Source of the DNA: Blasia pusilla
Taxonomy: Eukaryota > Marchantiophyta > Marchantiopsida > Blasiales
Length of the DNA stretch: 64,000 nt
Reading direction: 5' to 3'
NCBI GenBank assembly: GCA_050084515.1
Contig: CM114271.1
Coordinates: forward strand, 46,066,001-46,130,000
Shown here in pieces: positions 49,676 to 60,819 of this stretch. Position 1 is the stretch's first letter. Each line of letters begins with the position of its first letter. The position numbers and the translations under genes were made by a program. The notes below the pieces were generated by a model, which was given only the letters and a program-made list of their open reading frames with translations, had not been told where the DNA came from and did not search any database.

Positions 49676-50300
49676 GATAGGAAGTCGGGAACGATCATGA
49701 CTCGGTGCCGGAGCGGTAGGCGTAGGAAGAAGCGGCCGAGACGCCACACAGCCATGGCTGAGAGAAGGAACTCGACTTCGAGAGCACTAGAAATTCTCTG
49801 AAACAATCAGAGAGGATTCGATAGCGTTGGACACCACCACAATCCGCGGCAGCCGCGGCAAGACTCAAATTAGGTTTGCAAAGATGGGAAGTCGCATCTT
49901 CCTATCTTTGCAAATCTAATTTGAGCTCGGAATCGGGCCTCAGGGCAGGAGCGGAGCGGTAGGCATAGGGAGAATCGGCCGAGCCGTTACAGCTATCGCA
50001 AAGAGAAGAAAAGAAACACGACTACGAGTGGAGCACAACTTCTCTGAGACGACCGTAGATGATTCGATGGCGTCTGAAACACCACCACAATCCGCCGCAA
50101 GATTCACATTCAGGTAGTAGGCAGTCGGGAAGAGAGAATCACGACTCACTGCCGCAGGGGTTGTTGAAAAGCGAGGGAGGGGAGAAACGGCCATGGCTGA
50201 GAGAAGAAACTCGACTCGGAGTGCACTAAAAACTCTCCGACCCAACCAGAGAGCATTCCATGGCGTCGCACACCGCCACGGTCCGCAGTCGCCGTGCGAG
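49676..50300. repeat. Three diverged copies of a ~185-bp GC-rich unit
   Basis: Copies at about 49676-49862, 49929-50110 and 50111-50300. Shared landmarks are GTCGGGAA, GAGCGGTAGGC, (C/G)AGAGAAG(A/G)AA, CTCTGA or CTCCGA with CAG, GATTCGAT(A/G)GCGT and ACACC(A/G)CCAC(A/G)(A/G)TCCGC. Copies 1 and 3 carry ATGGCTGAGAGAAG; copy 1 then hits a stop and only copy 3 (50193) stays open for 138 codons, without any known domain. In the minus frame (49940-50314) copies 2 and 3 encode related strings (FLLFAIAV, FLLSAMAV). Coding status is unknown. Confidence 0.7.
49864..49925. repeat. 28-bp inverted repeat, hairpin
   Basis: Left arm 49864-49891 and right arm 49898-49925 pair at 26 of 28 positions around a TCGCAT loop. 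It lies exactly between copies 1 and 2 of the 185-bp unit, suggesting an insertion or the scar of a rearrangement. Confidence 0.85.
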
Positions 50301-50923
50301 CTTCCCAAGCTCACACGCCTCTATTCTCCTCAGAGGCCCTCCAACTCCATAGCTCCGCATCTCACGCGTTTCCCGGCGGTCCAGCGCCGCACTCCGAGCT
50401 CTGTTTGCCTGGAATGTGGGGCGGCGACGACTGTCCCGTCGCAGATACGCCGTGTCGCGCGGAAGGGGACAGGGGCGCCCGCGCACTTTCCGCTGTTCCG
50501 GAACACCGTCGATCGCAGATGCTTATCATCTGACGTCTCTCGTTTCCCGGCGATTGTTTTTGGCTTTCTTCCGTCTTTTACGGGCCCTCTCCGTCATAGA
50601 AGGCAGTGAAAGAGGTCTATATCAGTGTCCGGGGAGAACCGGGGTTACGTGTTCAGTTGGCCATAAGAATTTGAGAATTTCCGATTCGGTTCGTCACTTA
50701 TCGGCAAAAAACGGAGGGTTTAGGGACGGTGTCCTTTGAATTCGTATCTGTTCAGCCGGCTGGGATGACGAAAACTTCAAAAATTGTCGCTCGGTTTTGT
50801 AGAGACCGGTAATGTACTGGTTGTCACGAAAAAACTCCCCACACCCTGGTCTATATGGTAATAGAGGAGCCGTTTTCAAATGTTGCCAAGGGAAAATTTA
50901 TGGAGAATTTATCGGGTATCTTT
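50301..50923. other. GC-rich DNA grading to AT-rich, no gene seen
   Basis: Overlapping open frames on both strands (plus 50193-50739, minus 50226-50486) without recognisable domains. It may be a promoter or decayed gene linked to the tandem units on its left. Confidence 0.35.
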
Positions 50924-51064
50924 GAATCTTGCATGGGTAGGGCGACGCGTGGCATGGGTAGGGGGCATTAAATAACGGGGTGTTCAGGATTAGGTCGTTT
51001 GAATCATGCATGAGTAGGGCAACAGTCATCACCCTAAGTAATGGGGCGGTCAGGGTTAGGGACC
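50924..51064. repeat. Tandem duplication, period about 77 bp
   Basis: GAATC(T/A)TGCATG(G/A)GTAGGGC(G/A)AC is repeated at 50924 and 51001, as is GGGG(T/C)G(T/G)TCAGG(A/G)TTAGG. It is followed by CCATGCATCGCACGGTC, near-palindromic like the core of the foldback at 20.7 kb. Confidence 0.65.
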
Positions 51065-52589
51065 ATGGAGTGGACCATGCATCGCACGGTCTCCTCATGG
51101 GTTTTAGCTAGTAGGTCTTAAAAGGGGAGTTTGTAAGGTTTTTGATTTCAAATTACAATAAGTAGGATTCATTTTAATTATCTATGTAATTGAAAAAGGA
51201 TGAGGTTACACAAAACCTCTCAAAGGTTTCTCATGGTGTTGACACATGCCACTTTAAGAGATGAAGTTCAACTAAGAGGATTAAATTAAATGAAGAAGGG
51301 AAATGAATGTCGGAGCTTTTTAAAATTTGAAATCACACGTGTATAGACTAGGTAGTAGATTTTAACATAGTCTTTCTTCAATCACCCATTGTCTATACGG
51401 TTAGAATGTCGTTTGTTGGTTTACTTTCATCCTAAGGCTTGTGCTCTCAAATCTTAAGAACTTTTTTTCCCATTCGCTTTCTTCTTAGTTGAATTTTATT
51501 TGGTTTCACTTGTTGGGATGATTATGTTTATATATGTGTTACCAAATTTCCGATATTTACATTAAAATGGAATATTAAGAAAGTCATTTCCAGCATTCGA
51601 TATCTTTTACATCTGAATGCAATCTAAATAAATCAAACTTATCTTCAAAGAATGCCTCGGTGAAGATGTTGACCAAATTTTTTATATCTCGTCATATATA
51701 TAAGGTCCATGTCATTTGCTAAGACCCTCTCTCAAACGATCCGATATTGTACCTAAATGAGTTTTTTCCTCGTATGAAACACTTGATTCTTTTGTTAATG
51801 AGTGTTATTAATATGATTTGCATGTATGAAAGCTAACTTTAAACATTGGTTGCCTATATCTACAAGATAGTTTTTTAACCCAACTTATTCACATTTAGTC
51901 ATGGTTGATTCTTCTGAATCAACTTCTGTTTTCGGCAAGGAAATAGTTGGTTATTACTTTAGTGCCCAACTTACTAAAACACTTCCAAATCTGAATACAT
52001 ACATGAAAGTAGATCTTTTATCAAAGGTGCTCCTTGCCCAATCCAGAGCAATATATTATTGTAGCCATAAAGATTCAGTTGATGAATGACAAAATTTGAA
52101 TGGACTTGTAAACTTCTTATACCTTAAGATCTACCTCATTAGATCCAGATGAGGTTTTTGGGGCCGATTGCATAAACCGACTCATTAATCCAATAAAAAA
52201 GAAGAAGATATAGACCTGCGATAGTCAATTAGATCAAGATTCCAACCACAACACAATATATGTTGGGATCTCATTATCTTTATCTACTTTAAACTTCAAA
52301 CTTTGGTCCAATTGCATGGGAATTGACATGCGAAGACATATAAGTAGGTCTTTGTGTGTAGAGGTATCTATATGTGAGGCATAAAAAGACGGTAAGATGA
52401 GTCTCACTTCGAACAATGATCCACTTGAGGAAGTATTTCCTCATATCTTACCAATGTCAACAACGCAAGATTACGAGATTTCCTTGTCCAACGACATGTT
52501 GTTGTTGGGGGACGTAGGGCCTAGATCGGATGGGTACCAGTCATTTATTCATTGTAAGTTTTCTATGTTAGGGTTGGTCAAGTGCTAAA
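51065..52589. other. AT-rich intergenic, no gene seen
   Basis: Frames at 51901-52089 and 52397-52588 show no domain. Homology to the methyltransferase-bearing element starts only at about 52590, so the upstream part of that element is missing or unrecognisable. Confidence 0.4.
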
Positions 52590-53190
52590 TAGGGTGGGGG
52601 GGGGGGGGGGGGGGGAGGAATTTGGCGTATGTGGGGGCTTGGGAGACCCTAGGTTTGAATTCTTTAGGGATATGGTGGAGATCTTATGACATCCGCAAGA
52701 GCACTAGACTAATTCTCCACACACATTCTAGAGAATGTCCTAATTTTGGGTGAATCTTAGTTTAGGGTGATGATGAAAGTACATCATGTTCGTGCATGAT
52801 TGGACCAATAGTATTGTTGGATGCAATGAGTGTGGGATTGCGCCCGCATTTTTGCTCCTCTAGTGGACAAACTTGATGCCACATAAGGTGTTCAGGAGAG
52901 TCTATGCAATAGTGGAGCAAAACTCTTAAATGTTTGTGAATTCGATTTTGGATCATGGATGTCGATCATAAGCAATGAAGTAAGATGGTCAACCCCCCTC
53001 GAGTGTGATCAATATAGTTGGTATGCGACAAGCAACACTCTCCACACTGGTGAATTTCCCTACCTCTAATGCTTACAAGGAGGGTGGTTATGGTTTGATT
53101 TGGGATGATAAAGTGCAATGGATGGTGGAGCCCAATGTTGATGAGTGAGAGAGCATGATGAAAATTTTCCATAAGAGTGACAATAATGTT
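52590..53190 (+). pseudogene. Cytosine-5 DNA methyltransferase, motifs IV-X remnant
   Basis: Codon-level similarity to 63430-64000: RFEFFRDMVEIL (RLFWEMMRIL), then QEH, an ATTCTAGAGAATGTCCTAA stretch equivalent to MENVP, CATTTTTGCTCCTCTAGTGG equivalent to HRSRLWW, and FPTSNAYKEGGYGLIWDD with VEPNVDE (FPASYTFKEVAFGLVWD, VEPNADE). The catalytic Cys region is overrun by a G20 tract. Frames are broken throughout. Confidence 0.75.
52596..52615 (+). repeat. G20 homopolymer
   Basis: Twenty consecutive G. It falls just downstream of where motif IV of the methyltransferase should be, and may have grown from the Gly-rich codons that follow the catalytic Cys. Confidence 0.9.
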
Positions 53191-53879
53191 GTTATTGAGA
53201 AAAGAGTCTCGACCCCATATCCTCGGTTAAGCTGTGGATCGAAATTGCAATATATATATTATCACTCTAGGAGTGGCTAGCAACTTCAAATGCAATTGAG
53301 GCATGTTACCTCTCAGGAACTTGTGAGCCCTATGCCTAACAAGATGGAAAAGACAATAGCTAGGGGCAAGGCAAGAGGAGATCCATGGATCAAAGGTAAT
53401 CAAGAGAGACACCCTTGAACTTCTTGGGATATGATGTAGGTACGCTGAGACATGAGAATTATGACACTTGGTACCATGCAAGATTTTAATCACTTAAGTA
53501 TATCGAGAGGAGAGACATCTAAGTTGGTTGCACGAGAAGAGTAGAGTACTAGTGATAATGAAGGGGTTGCATAATAACTATTAACCCTATGTTGGAGAAA
53601 ACTATTGCATTCTTGATGGAAATATGGGAGCCAAAGTTTGGGCCTAAGTTGACATAAGGAGAGCGACACTGGGTACATTGGTCCATCAGGAGTCAACCAA
53701 GGATATGTTGAAGCAACCAAGGATCCACATTGAGTTGTCAAGTGACATATTGATCTTCCGATAGTACATGAAATGAGATGGACATGGCTATGATTTAGAG
53801 CAAGAGTAAGAGTTTAGTTGAGGTAGACGTAGTGGAGATGTTGTACGGAGAGTATACCTAGGCTATTGTCATGCCCATA

Positions 53880-54480
53880 ACGAAGGATGTGCTATACAAT
53901 TGATGTATAGGTAGATGTGTGGAGACTATCAACCTATCAATTGAAAGACAAAATCTAACTTGTATACGATGTCCATGCTAGAGGAGGTCTTTGATGCCAT
54001 TGGGTATGTAAGGGTCTTTAGATCATTAGATCTATAGTTGGATACCTTCAGGTGCCTACAAGGGTGGAGGATAGACGGAAGATGATATTTGGTCACAGGA
54101 AGGATTGATTATACCAATGGCGATTCTTATCATTTTGATTAAATAACACCTCGGTAGAGTTTCAGAGAGTCATGGTGGAAATCTTACAAGATTTCGATTT
54201 TTCCAAATGTTATATTGATATTATTGTAGACTTTATTACCATGGGTGAGAAGCATGAGCGACACCTTGCGGAGATGTTCTAACAATTATACTTACATAAG
54301 CTAAAGCGATATCTAAGCAATTGCAATTTCTTCTATGCCTAGATTGAGTACTTGGTTCATACAATAAAATAATGTGAACTTGATATTCAACATACAAAGC
54401 TAAGGGCTATCTCACGTATTCTGCGCCCTACAAATGTGAGTCAAGTTTGTGCATTCATGGGATTAGAAAATTTCTATTGA
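53880..54480 (+). pseudogene. Gypsy reverse transcriptase
   Basis: Plus-strand reading gives MCGDYQPIN, TMSMLEEVFDAIGYVRVF, LYQWRFLSF, NNTSVEFQRVM and KCYIDIIVDF, the YIDD box with the second Asp lost. HTKLRAISRILRPTNVSQV follows. This is the standard gypsy RT order, interrupted by stops. Confidence 0.85.
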
Positions 54481-54559
54481 TGATATGTTAGGGTGAATTC
54501 AACACGATTGTGAAGCTTTTGACCTTATTGTAAAATATGGACCATAAATGGTAGTGGGA

Positions 54560-54970
54560 GGATGATCATAATAGAGCATTTCAATTCCTTAAGGATTGAT
54601 GAATGTCAAAATACACACGGCTTGGAGTATATTGGAACTTAGAGCGGTGCTCATCAAACATGAGGATAGAGAGTTTGTATTGGATTGCACTAGCCGCTCA
54701 AAGAATCTTGTAGAGGAAAAGTACAACTCGTATGAGGGAGAACTCTTGGAGGAAATATGAGCGGTTGTGCATTTCAAGAGTTACTTTTTTGTTAACCCCT
54801 TTACCCTCATCATTTATCATCAACCATTGAAATGGTCGATGAAGTCTGACAAGCTTAGAGGGAAGCTTCAAAGGTGGGCATTATTGTTACATGAGTATGA
54901 TTTCCATGTGGTACATCAACCTAGAAGACTCAATCAAGAGGTGGATGGTTTTAGTTGTAACTCATGCCAG
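54560..54970 (+). pseudogene. Gypsy RNase H
   Basis: EFVLDCTSR, then YNSYEGELLEE, FVNPFTLIIYHQPLKWSMKS, GKLQRWALLLHEYDFHVVHQ and RRLNQEVDGFS. The TDHQPLKW box reads IYHQPLKW, so the catalytic Asp is lost. Confidence 0.88.
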
Positions 54971-55389
54971 TGTTAGCTATTGGAGCTCATTGTATGGGCA
55001 TGGTAGGAATATGAGGAGATGGTTCTTGGTTGGCATACATCTACCTATTTAGTTTTATTGGCCATGGAGAACCATAAGACCTTGATTGTAATGACAAGGT
55101 CGAATGGAGAGTTCGAGGTTGGTGAGGAGGTGACATGTGGCCTAGATACCCGAGAGGATGGATTAGTCTTAGAGTACCTACATATTGGTAGCATATATGG
55201 CATGCACAATGGGTTCCAAAGAGCGGAATTGGATCCTCTAGCAAGCTAGATGGTTTAAGTGGGAGGGGGTTTATGTTTTGTGAGTTTGGGAGGATTGTAG
55301 AGTACGAGTGGTGCCTTATCCATTATTTAGAGCTTGATTGGTTTAGTATACCTACAAGGAATTGGGGCATTTTGGAGTGAGGTGGACAT

Positions 55390-55650
55390 ATAGGTTGCTC
55401 AAAGTTCATTATTAATGAATTACTTTTGTTTAATGCTCTCACTATTGATCATGGATTTATGCCACCGAAGGAGTTTGGATTTTATGGCCTTTATCATTGA
55501 TGGAGTAGCATGATCAATATGTACTAATAATTGTCGAGGACTTCTCGATGTGGATTGAGTTGGTTGCATTTCCCAACAAGGCGTGTGAGTGAGTAGCATA
55601 TGCACTCTTGGACTAAGTGTCAAGTCAATATGACACAATAGTAAAAGTGC
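55390..55650 (+). pseudogene. Gypsy integrase core fragment
   Basis: Plus-strand reading gives WPLSLME, HDQYVLIIVEDFSMWIELVA, FPNKACE and VAYALLD, matching the integrase catalytic core (DYFSKW-type block). The rest is unreadable. Confidence 0.75.
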
Positions 55651-57169
55651 ATTGAAAAATCATTTAATGTTCATAATGAGGGTAAAAATTTGCTATAGTA
55701 CATGAGAGTCTGAACAAATGATGTAGGATTGATGCTCAATATTAGCACTTGATGAGCGTAGGAGTACGTTAGCCTTTCCTCTTCCAAACCCCATTTATAT
55801 TGATATATTTGAGGAAATGCATATGGGAAGAAAGATGAGGATTGATAGAATGGTTCTTACTGACGTATCAATTAGATCATTCGTCACTTGAAACACTTGG
55901 TCTCGTGCATGGAAAAGGGTATATACATCTTTCATATGCTTGATGGTGAGGTATTCCCATCTTGTGTGTGTTGACACGTGACATCCAAACCATGTATTAA
56001 GACATGAATCATGAAAGGATAGTCCAAGAAGTCTAGAATGCACACCATGAAAAATAGGGATGCATACTTACAAAAGAGGAAGTTTTGACTCATTCGGCCT
56101 TGATCACAAACAATGCAAGGAATCAATATTTTCTTCATTTTTGATAAAAATCATCCCACTATTCCAAAAATCCCTTGGCCAACCACTTAAGTGAGTGTTG
56201 CATGTGATTCTTCATTTGTTGCATCAGAGTTGAAGGGAATTTTGATTTACAAGGAAAAAACCTAAGTTCTTGTGATGGGTCATGTCAAATAAAGGTTGAT
56301 GGAGAAAAGATAAAGAAGTTTGGAGATCAAAAAAATTGGCGAGAGCAATGGGTCAAACGTTTCATACTCATCTGAAATTTGAAATCGAACATAAGATATA
56401 GTATCACAAAAGTAAGAATGTGGATTATTAAGATTACTTGGAAATAAAATATCCAAGACACAAAGCTCGACTTTTTGAATCGCACAGATAAGAAATATTT
56501 CGTAAGTAAGATTGAGAAGTTTATTTCAATTTGTGAGTAACAAAATCCTCAAAGCCAATATTCCCACTTAAGGATAAAAAATAAACACAAGTTTGTTGGA
56601 ATAACATTGTAATACGATCATTAGAAAATCTTTGATGCCTAAAGATATATAACCATGCAAGATCTTACAAATAAAATACTATCCTTTTACTAGTATGAAA
56701 AGAAGAGTCACAATATACAACCCCTAGTTAAAGGTATCAAAACTAGTGTGAAGATGTTATAATGGGGACGTGGAAGAGCACAACAAGGTATAGATCAATC
56801 TCCTCCATTATATAAAAGGTTGATATATGTTGCAATTTTAGATTTTGATATAGATAGAATAAGGAGAGTCGTCTTCTAATATTGTGGAAGGTGCCTATCT
56901 ATGGGAGCAGACACTTAGAAGAATAGAAGAAGAAGTGATTTCTTGTCCATGAGAAACCTACTTGGCTTATGGAACCTTCCACATACGTGATCTTGACATC
57001 GCATCCAACAAACACCTTCACATTTAGATTTCAAACATTTATATTTGGAGTTCCCACATATATGAAAGGCACAAGGTGCAATCTCTCGAACATGGACCAT
57101 CCACGTTCTATATTGCTGTATGGTCGAGACCGCCCTCCATTGTCCAAGGGGAGAGTTGATCAAGGGACC
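55651..57169. other. AT-rich DNA between elements, no domain seen
   Basis: Should hold the integrase C-terminus if the left element were complete, but none of its landmarks was found. Minus frames at 55795-56138 are unrecognised. Confidence 0.35.
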
Positions 57170-57780
57170 TGTCATAACTTTTTAGGATAGATTGGAGAGA
57201 TCTGGTAGAGTGACTTTGCGAGTAGAGGAGGACAAGCTCAAGAGGTCTAGGATGACCTGTTGAGGTCATGGGAAACTTGAGAGAGCAAGTTTTCCCTTTG
57301 TTTCGGCTTCATTTGGAACCATATAGACAAACTTACTATTTTGGGTAAGTTTCTATGTTTGGTATAGTTAACTTTCCACTTTTGGAAGTGGCCCTTGACC
57401 CACTACAACAGGTCAAGAGCCAAGGAGGTGACCTGCGAGTGTAGGTTACGGAGGAGAGAGCTTGGGAGAGGGAAGGGGGTACACCTCAAGGAGAGAGAGC
57501 TTGAGAGCTCATTCTCTCTTTGTTGAACTTCTTGGCATGAGGCGGAAGAGCTATGGTCTTGCTTGCCTTGTGAGTGTAATCCAAGCCTCTCATTAGGAGA
57601 GTGGTTTTGGGTTGACATTGAGAGAGACATGTGAGAGTGCACACATTTGAGAGTAATGGTGTTGAGAGAAATTGGATCTACTTGATTTACAAAGAGAGAA
57701 TGAGTGAGTGAGAGAGCTTCATGGGGGAGCTCGATGGCCACTCGCTGGTTTTTCAGGTTGGGGATCGTATACCGCGTTCA
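57170..57780 (+). repeat. LTR, plus orientation
   Basis: Starts TGTCATAACTTTTTAGGATAG, the sense-strand equivalent of the solo LTR start (TGTCACGTCTTTTAGGATA). Central landmarks match 32436-33070 and 33390-33640. The right end is set at about 57780 (GTTCA) by length and by weak similarity; no clear primer-binding site starting TGG was found next to it. Confidence 0.65.
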
Positions 57781-59642
57781 GCGGTTCATGGGAGTGCTAA
57801 CCGGAGCAAGAGACGCTTAATTTTGATGTTTCTTTTGCCGATTTTTCGTGTGGAAGAGTGGAGCACGGAAGCGCTGCCCAAATTTTTATAGGGATTGAGT
57901 ATGGGGGTGGGTTGCCCCATGCCGGTGCTCTCAAGAGCACCGTGTAGCTTGCTAATTTGTATTTTCACAAGTTTTAGATTTTTGTTAGAAGGAATCAGCG
58001 TGGAAGCGCTGTCAAATTTTGCATAGGAGAAAGAGACGTTGGGTTGCACAACAGTCCCCCTCAGTTTTTGGTGGAAAAGAAAATGGAAAAAGGGTCATAG
58101 ATCGGAAAGTGGTGTACGCTGCTGAAGAAACAATGCACAATTTGGAGATTGGAGCACGGAGTTATGATCATTTTTGTTGGGCTGCCATATCCACCGTTCC
58201 AAGGTGTGAGTGAAATTTCGAAATTTTTGGGTAGAAATTCTCTCTTGAGAGGTAGAAAAAAATTCAATTTACTTGGTGGATAGTTCAATTGAATTCAGCT
58301 ATTTGGAGGTAGGGTGAGTAGATCCCATTTTAGGGGGGTGTTGACCCTCAATCTTAGGAGGGATTTGTGGTAAGGTATTCAATTTGCAGACTTGTCAAGA
58401 GGGGGTTGTCAAGTAAGGAAAGATAGTGGAGATCCAATTTTCCCGGGGGTTCTTCTAAAATTAAATTAAATTATGGCGGGGGACAACAACTGTCCTACCA
58501 CGTCCTAGCTGACTATCTCGGAGACGCGCAAACCGGTTGTGCACTTGCTACCGCCGTTGTATGTTCTGTGGTCCGTTGACGCTTCAGGGCCGCTATCCGG
58601 TTGTCAGACCTCCTAATGTCGAAACAATATTGAGCCGTCGTGCAGCCGTGTGCAGCTCTGTCTGACCCTATGTTACTACCGCCCGTAGAGCCGGGCATTT
58701 GAATCTCTGTCTCAGACCGCCGCGACTGCCTGTGTTCGCAGCCGGCCGTTTGCATTTTTGGATTGATGGGGTGGTAGTGTTTTTTCCGCTTTGTTATGCC
58801 GTGATTTGTAGCCGTTCGAGGAAAATGGAGTATCGTGCCGTGACGCCCCTAGCCACAATGGGCCGTCGATTGCCACGCCGAGCCACTTGTGGCTGCACCA
58901 CACCGTCTTGATCGCCGAGCCGCACCATCACTGAAGAGCAGAGTGTGTATTGCTGTTGAGGAGGGTATGCGCTGAGAGCCGCACCCTATTATCGAGTGCC
59001 GTGCTGTTTGTAACCATTCGAGTCGCGAGTGGCGCACCGTACCGCTCGACCCGCACCGCACATCAAGGAGATTTGAGCATCGTCAGTACCAAAGGAGTAC
59101 GATTTGCTGCTTGGAGGAGTTGTCTTCACGACCGAGTTGGGGTCAAGGTTTTTTAGTTGCTGAGGCGTGACATCGACACTTATTGTTATGTTACCCATTC
59201 TGGTCTTTTGCCCTGCACGTGTTAGGGATTTTCGGGTATTGGGCAGTTATTTGGGATATTGGGTTTCGTGCTGATGTTGAGAGCATCATTGATGTATTGG
59301 TTAGGGGATATAGACCTGTGTTGGACATCGAGAATTGAGGGTGTGTCCTATCAATAAGATGATAGGACAGTAGACGATTTTCCGCACCACCCCGCTTGTT
59401 GCCGCACAATACACGTCTCAGTGAGAGAGTGTAGATTGAGTGCCGCATGTTGGATTGAGTGATTGAATGATTACTCGCGAGATTGGGAGTGATCGTATGA
59501 GAGGGGCACAAGAGTCATCATGGCGTTCTTTTGGGACTTTGAGAGGCGAGGTGGTGGATCTTAGAGTAGCTCTAGAGGGTTTACCCGGAGTGGTGCGAGG
59601 TTTTGAGAGTCTCCATGTGAGAAACCACCTCGATCTCCAGCT
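57781..59642 (+). other. 5' leader of the plus-strand element
   Basis: Untranslated or unrecognised. 58480-59120 is GC-rich with repeated GAGCCGCACC and ATTCGAG strings. Opposite-strand frames there are judged artefacts. Confidence 0.4.
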
Positions 59643-60560
59643 GTGTCGTCTTCAGACAAGGGGGAGAGTGTAGAGGAGTGTGCTAGTGATCCACCACACA
59701 CATTGAGTGGTCCTACCAGTTGGGTGTACGAGATGGATGACCGGGATAGAAGACCGCGTAGGTTTTCGAGTGCTATAGGCACTATAGATTTAGACCATTT
59801 CATTGCGGATTTTAGGAGTTGGTGTGACTCACAACAGGCTAGGAACTCAAGAGAGTTCAACCCATTTACAACATGGAATGGAATGTTCTAACATTTAGAG
59901 GGGGCATCCATGGACGATTACCATGAGTTCTCGTAGAGATATGCTCATGAGATTGAGGCCTGGAGACTCTACTATGACCCACACTATGTGTCATGGACTG
60001 ATCCGTTTCCAGATGAGGAGAAGGAGTAAGGAGAGGGTTCCTCCACCAGTGATGTTGTAGGAGGGATGACTCGCACTAGAGCAATTACATCGTCCAGTCG
60101 AGTTCGTCCTAGTTTCAACCCCCTTGGTTGAGTTCTTCACTGAGTTGAGGGCGAGTTACGAGGGGGTACGGACGGAGAGGTTACGGAGCATCCATGACTT
60201 CCAGAGGCGTCCGGGTGAGAGTTTGCGTGAGGCCTACACTCGCTTGCGCCGGTTGATTAACGTCACTCAGGGGGTGACAGAGGCTCAAGCTCTCCAGTCA
60301 TGGTACACGATGCTGGACAAGACCCTACGAACACGGGAACGGGAAGGGGTGCTTCTTATGAACACCTCCCCTACGTTGAGAGATGTTTTTAGGACTGCCG
60401 AGAACATTGAGTGCAACATGGCGGAGGGGACCGTAGCCACCATGGGTTGTGGGCAAGAGCAGTCACAATTGTGTGCACCACCAATGCAACAACATGGATT
60501 CCGAGATAGGTCTGTGGCACCACGAGCCCAGGGAGGATACCAGGAGGCCGTGCCATAGAG
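59643..60560 (+). pseudogene. Gag, matrix and capsid regions
   Basis: First block: FNPFTTWNGMF, YHEFS, EIEAWRLYYDPHYVSWTDPF, as in gags of this gypsy group. After a frame change near 60124 comes the retrotransposon gag/capsid domain: RRPGESLREAYTRLRRLIN, VTEAQALQSWYTMLDKTLR, LRDVFRTAENIECNM. Stops lie after WNGMF (59889), at about 59935 and at about 60027. Gag forms the virus-like particle. The frame runs to the stop at 60556-60558. Confidence 0.85.
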
Positions 60561-60594
60561 ACCTGTGCCTTCATATGTAGCTCAACAACAGCCG

Positions 60595-60790
60595 CCTACT
60601 ATTACTTGTTGGTCATGTTGTGGAGCCCATCATCAACGCGATTGCATTCGTCAGGGTCATGGACGCGTGCCTCAGCATGGAGGAGGAGATGGTGTTGCAC
60701 TAGGAGGTTATTAGTGTGACTATTGTCAGAGGTACGATCATAAATGCGCCAAGTGTTTCAGCTTGTACCCTGAGTTACGTTCGGACTGAG
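60595..60790 (+). pseudogene. Nucleocapsid with two zinc knuckles
   Basis: First knuckle CWSCCGAHHQRDC, second CDYCQRYDHKCAKC (CX2CX4HX4C). Both match the pair in the minus-strand element in kind and spacing. A TAG (60716) falls directly before the second knuckle. Confidence 0.8.
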
Positions 60791-60819
60791 GGCTAGAGAG
60801 GGCACCAAAGCAAATTTCC

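Larger units (their letters stand above)
52590..55650 (+). mobile_element. Decayed Ty3/gypsy element with methyltransferase and pol
   Basis: In plus-strand order: methyltransferase motifs IV-X (52590-53190), RT (53880-54480), RNase H (54560-54970), integrase core (55390-55650). Gag, protease and motif I are missing on the left. The MTase-to-pol part joins seamlessly, which gives the downstream half that the 57-64 kb element loses at the window edge. Many stops and frameshifts; inactive. The LTR at 57170 could be its 3' LTR or the 5' LTR of the next element. Confidence 0.8.

Noticed and set aside
50193-50609. 138-codon gene starting MAERRNSTRSALK
   Set aside because: The same start exists in another tandem copy that stops at once; no domain; treated as part of a repeat.
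58513-59198. Overlapping minus-strand frames in the GC-rich leader of the plus-strand element
   Set aside because: No domains, several phases open at once; composition effect.
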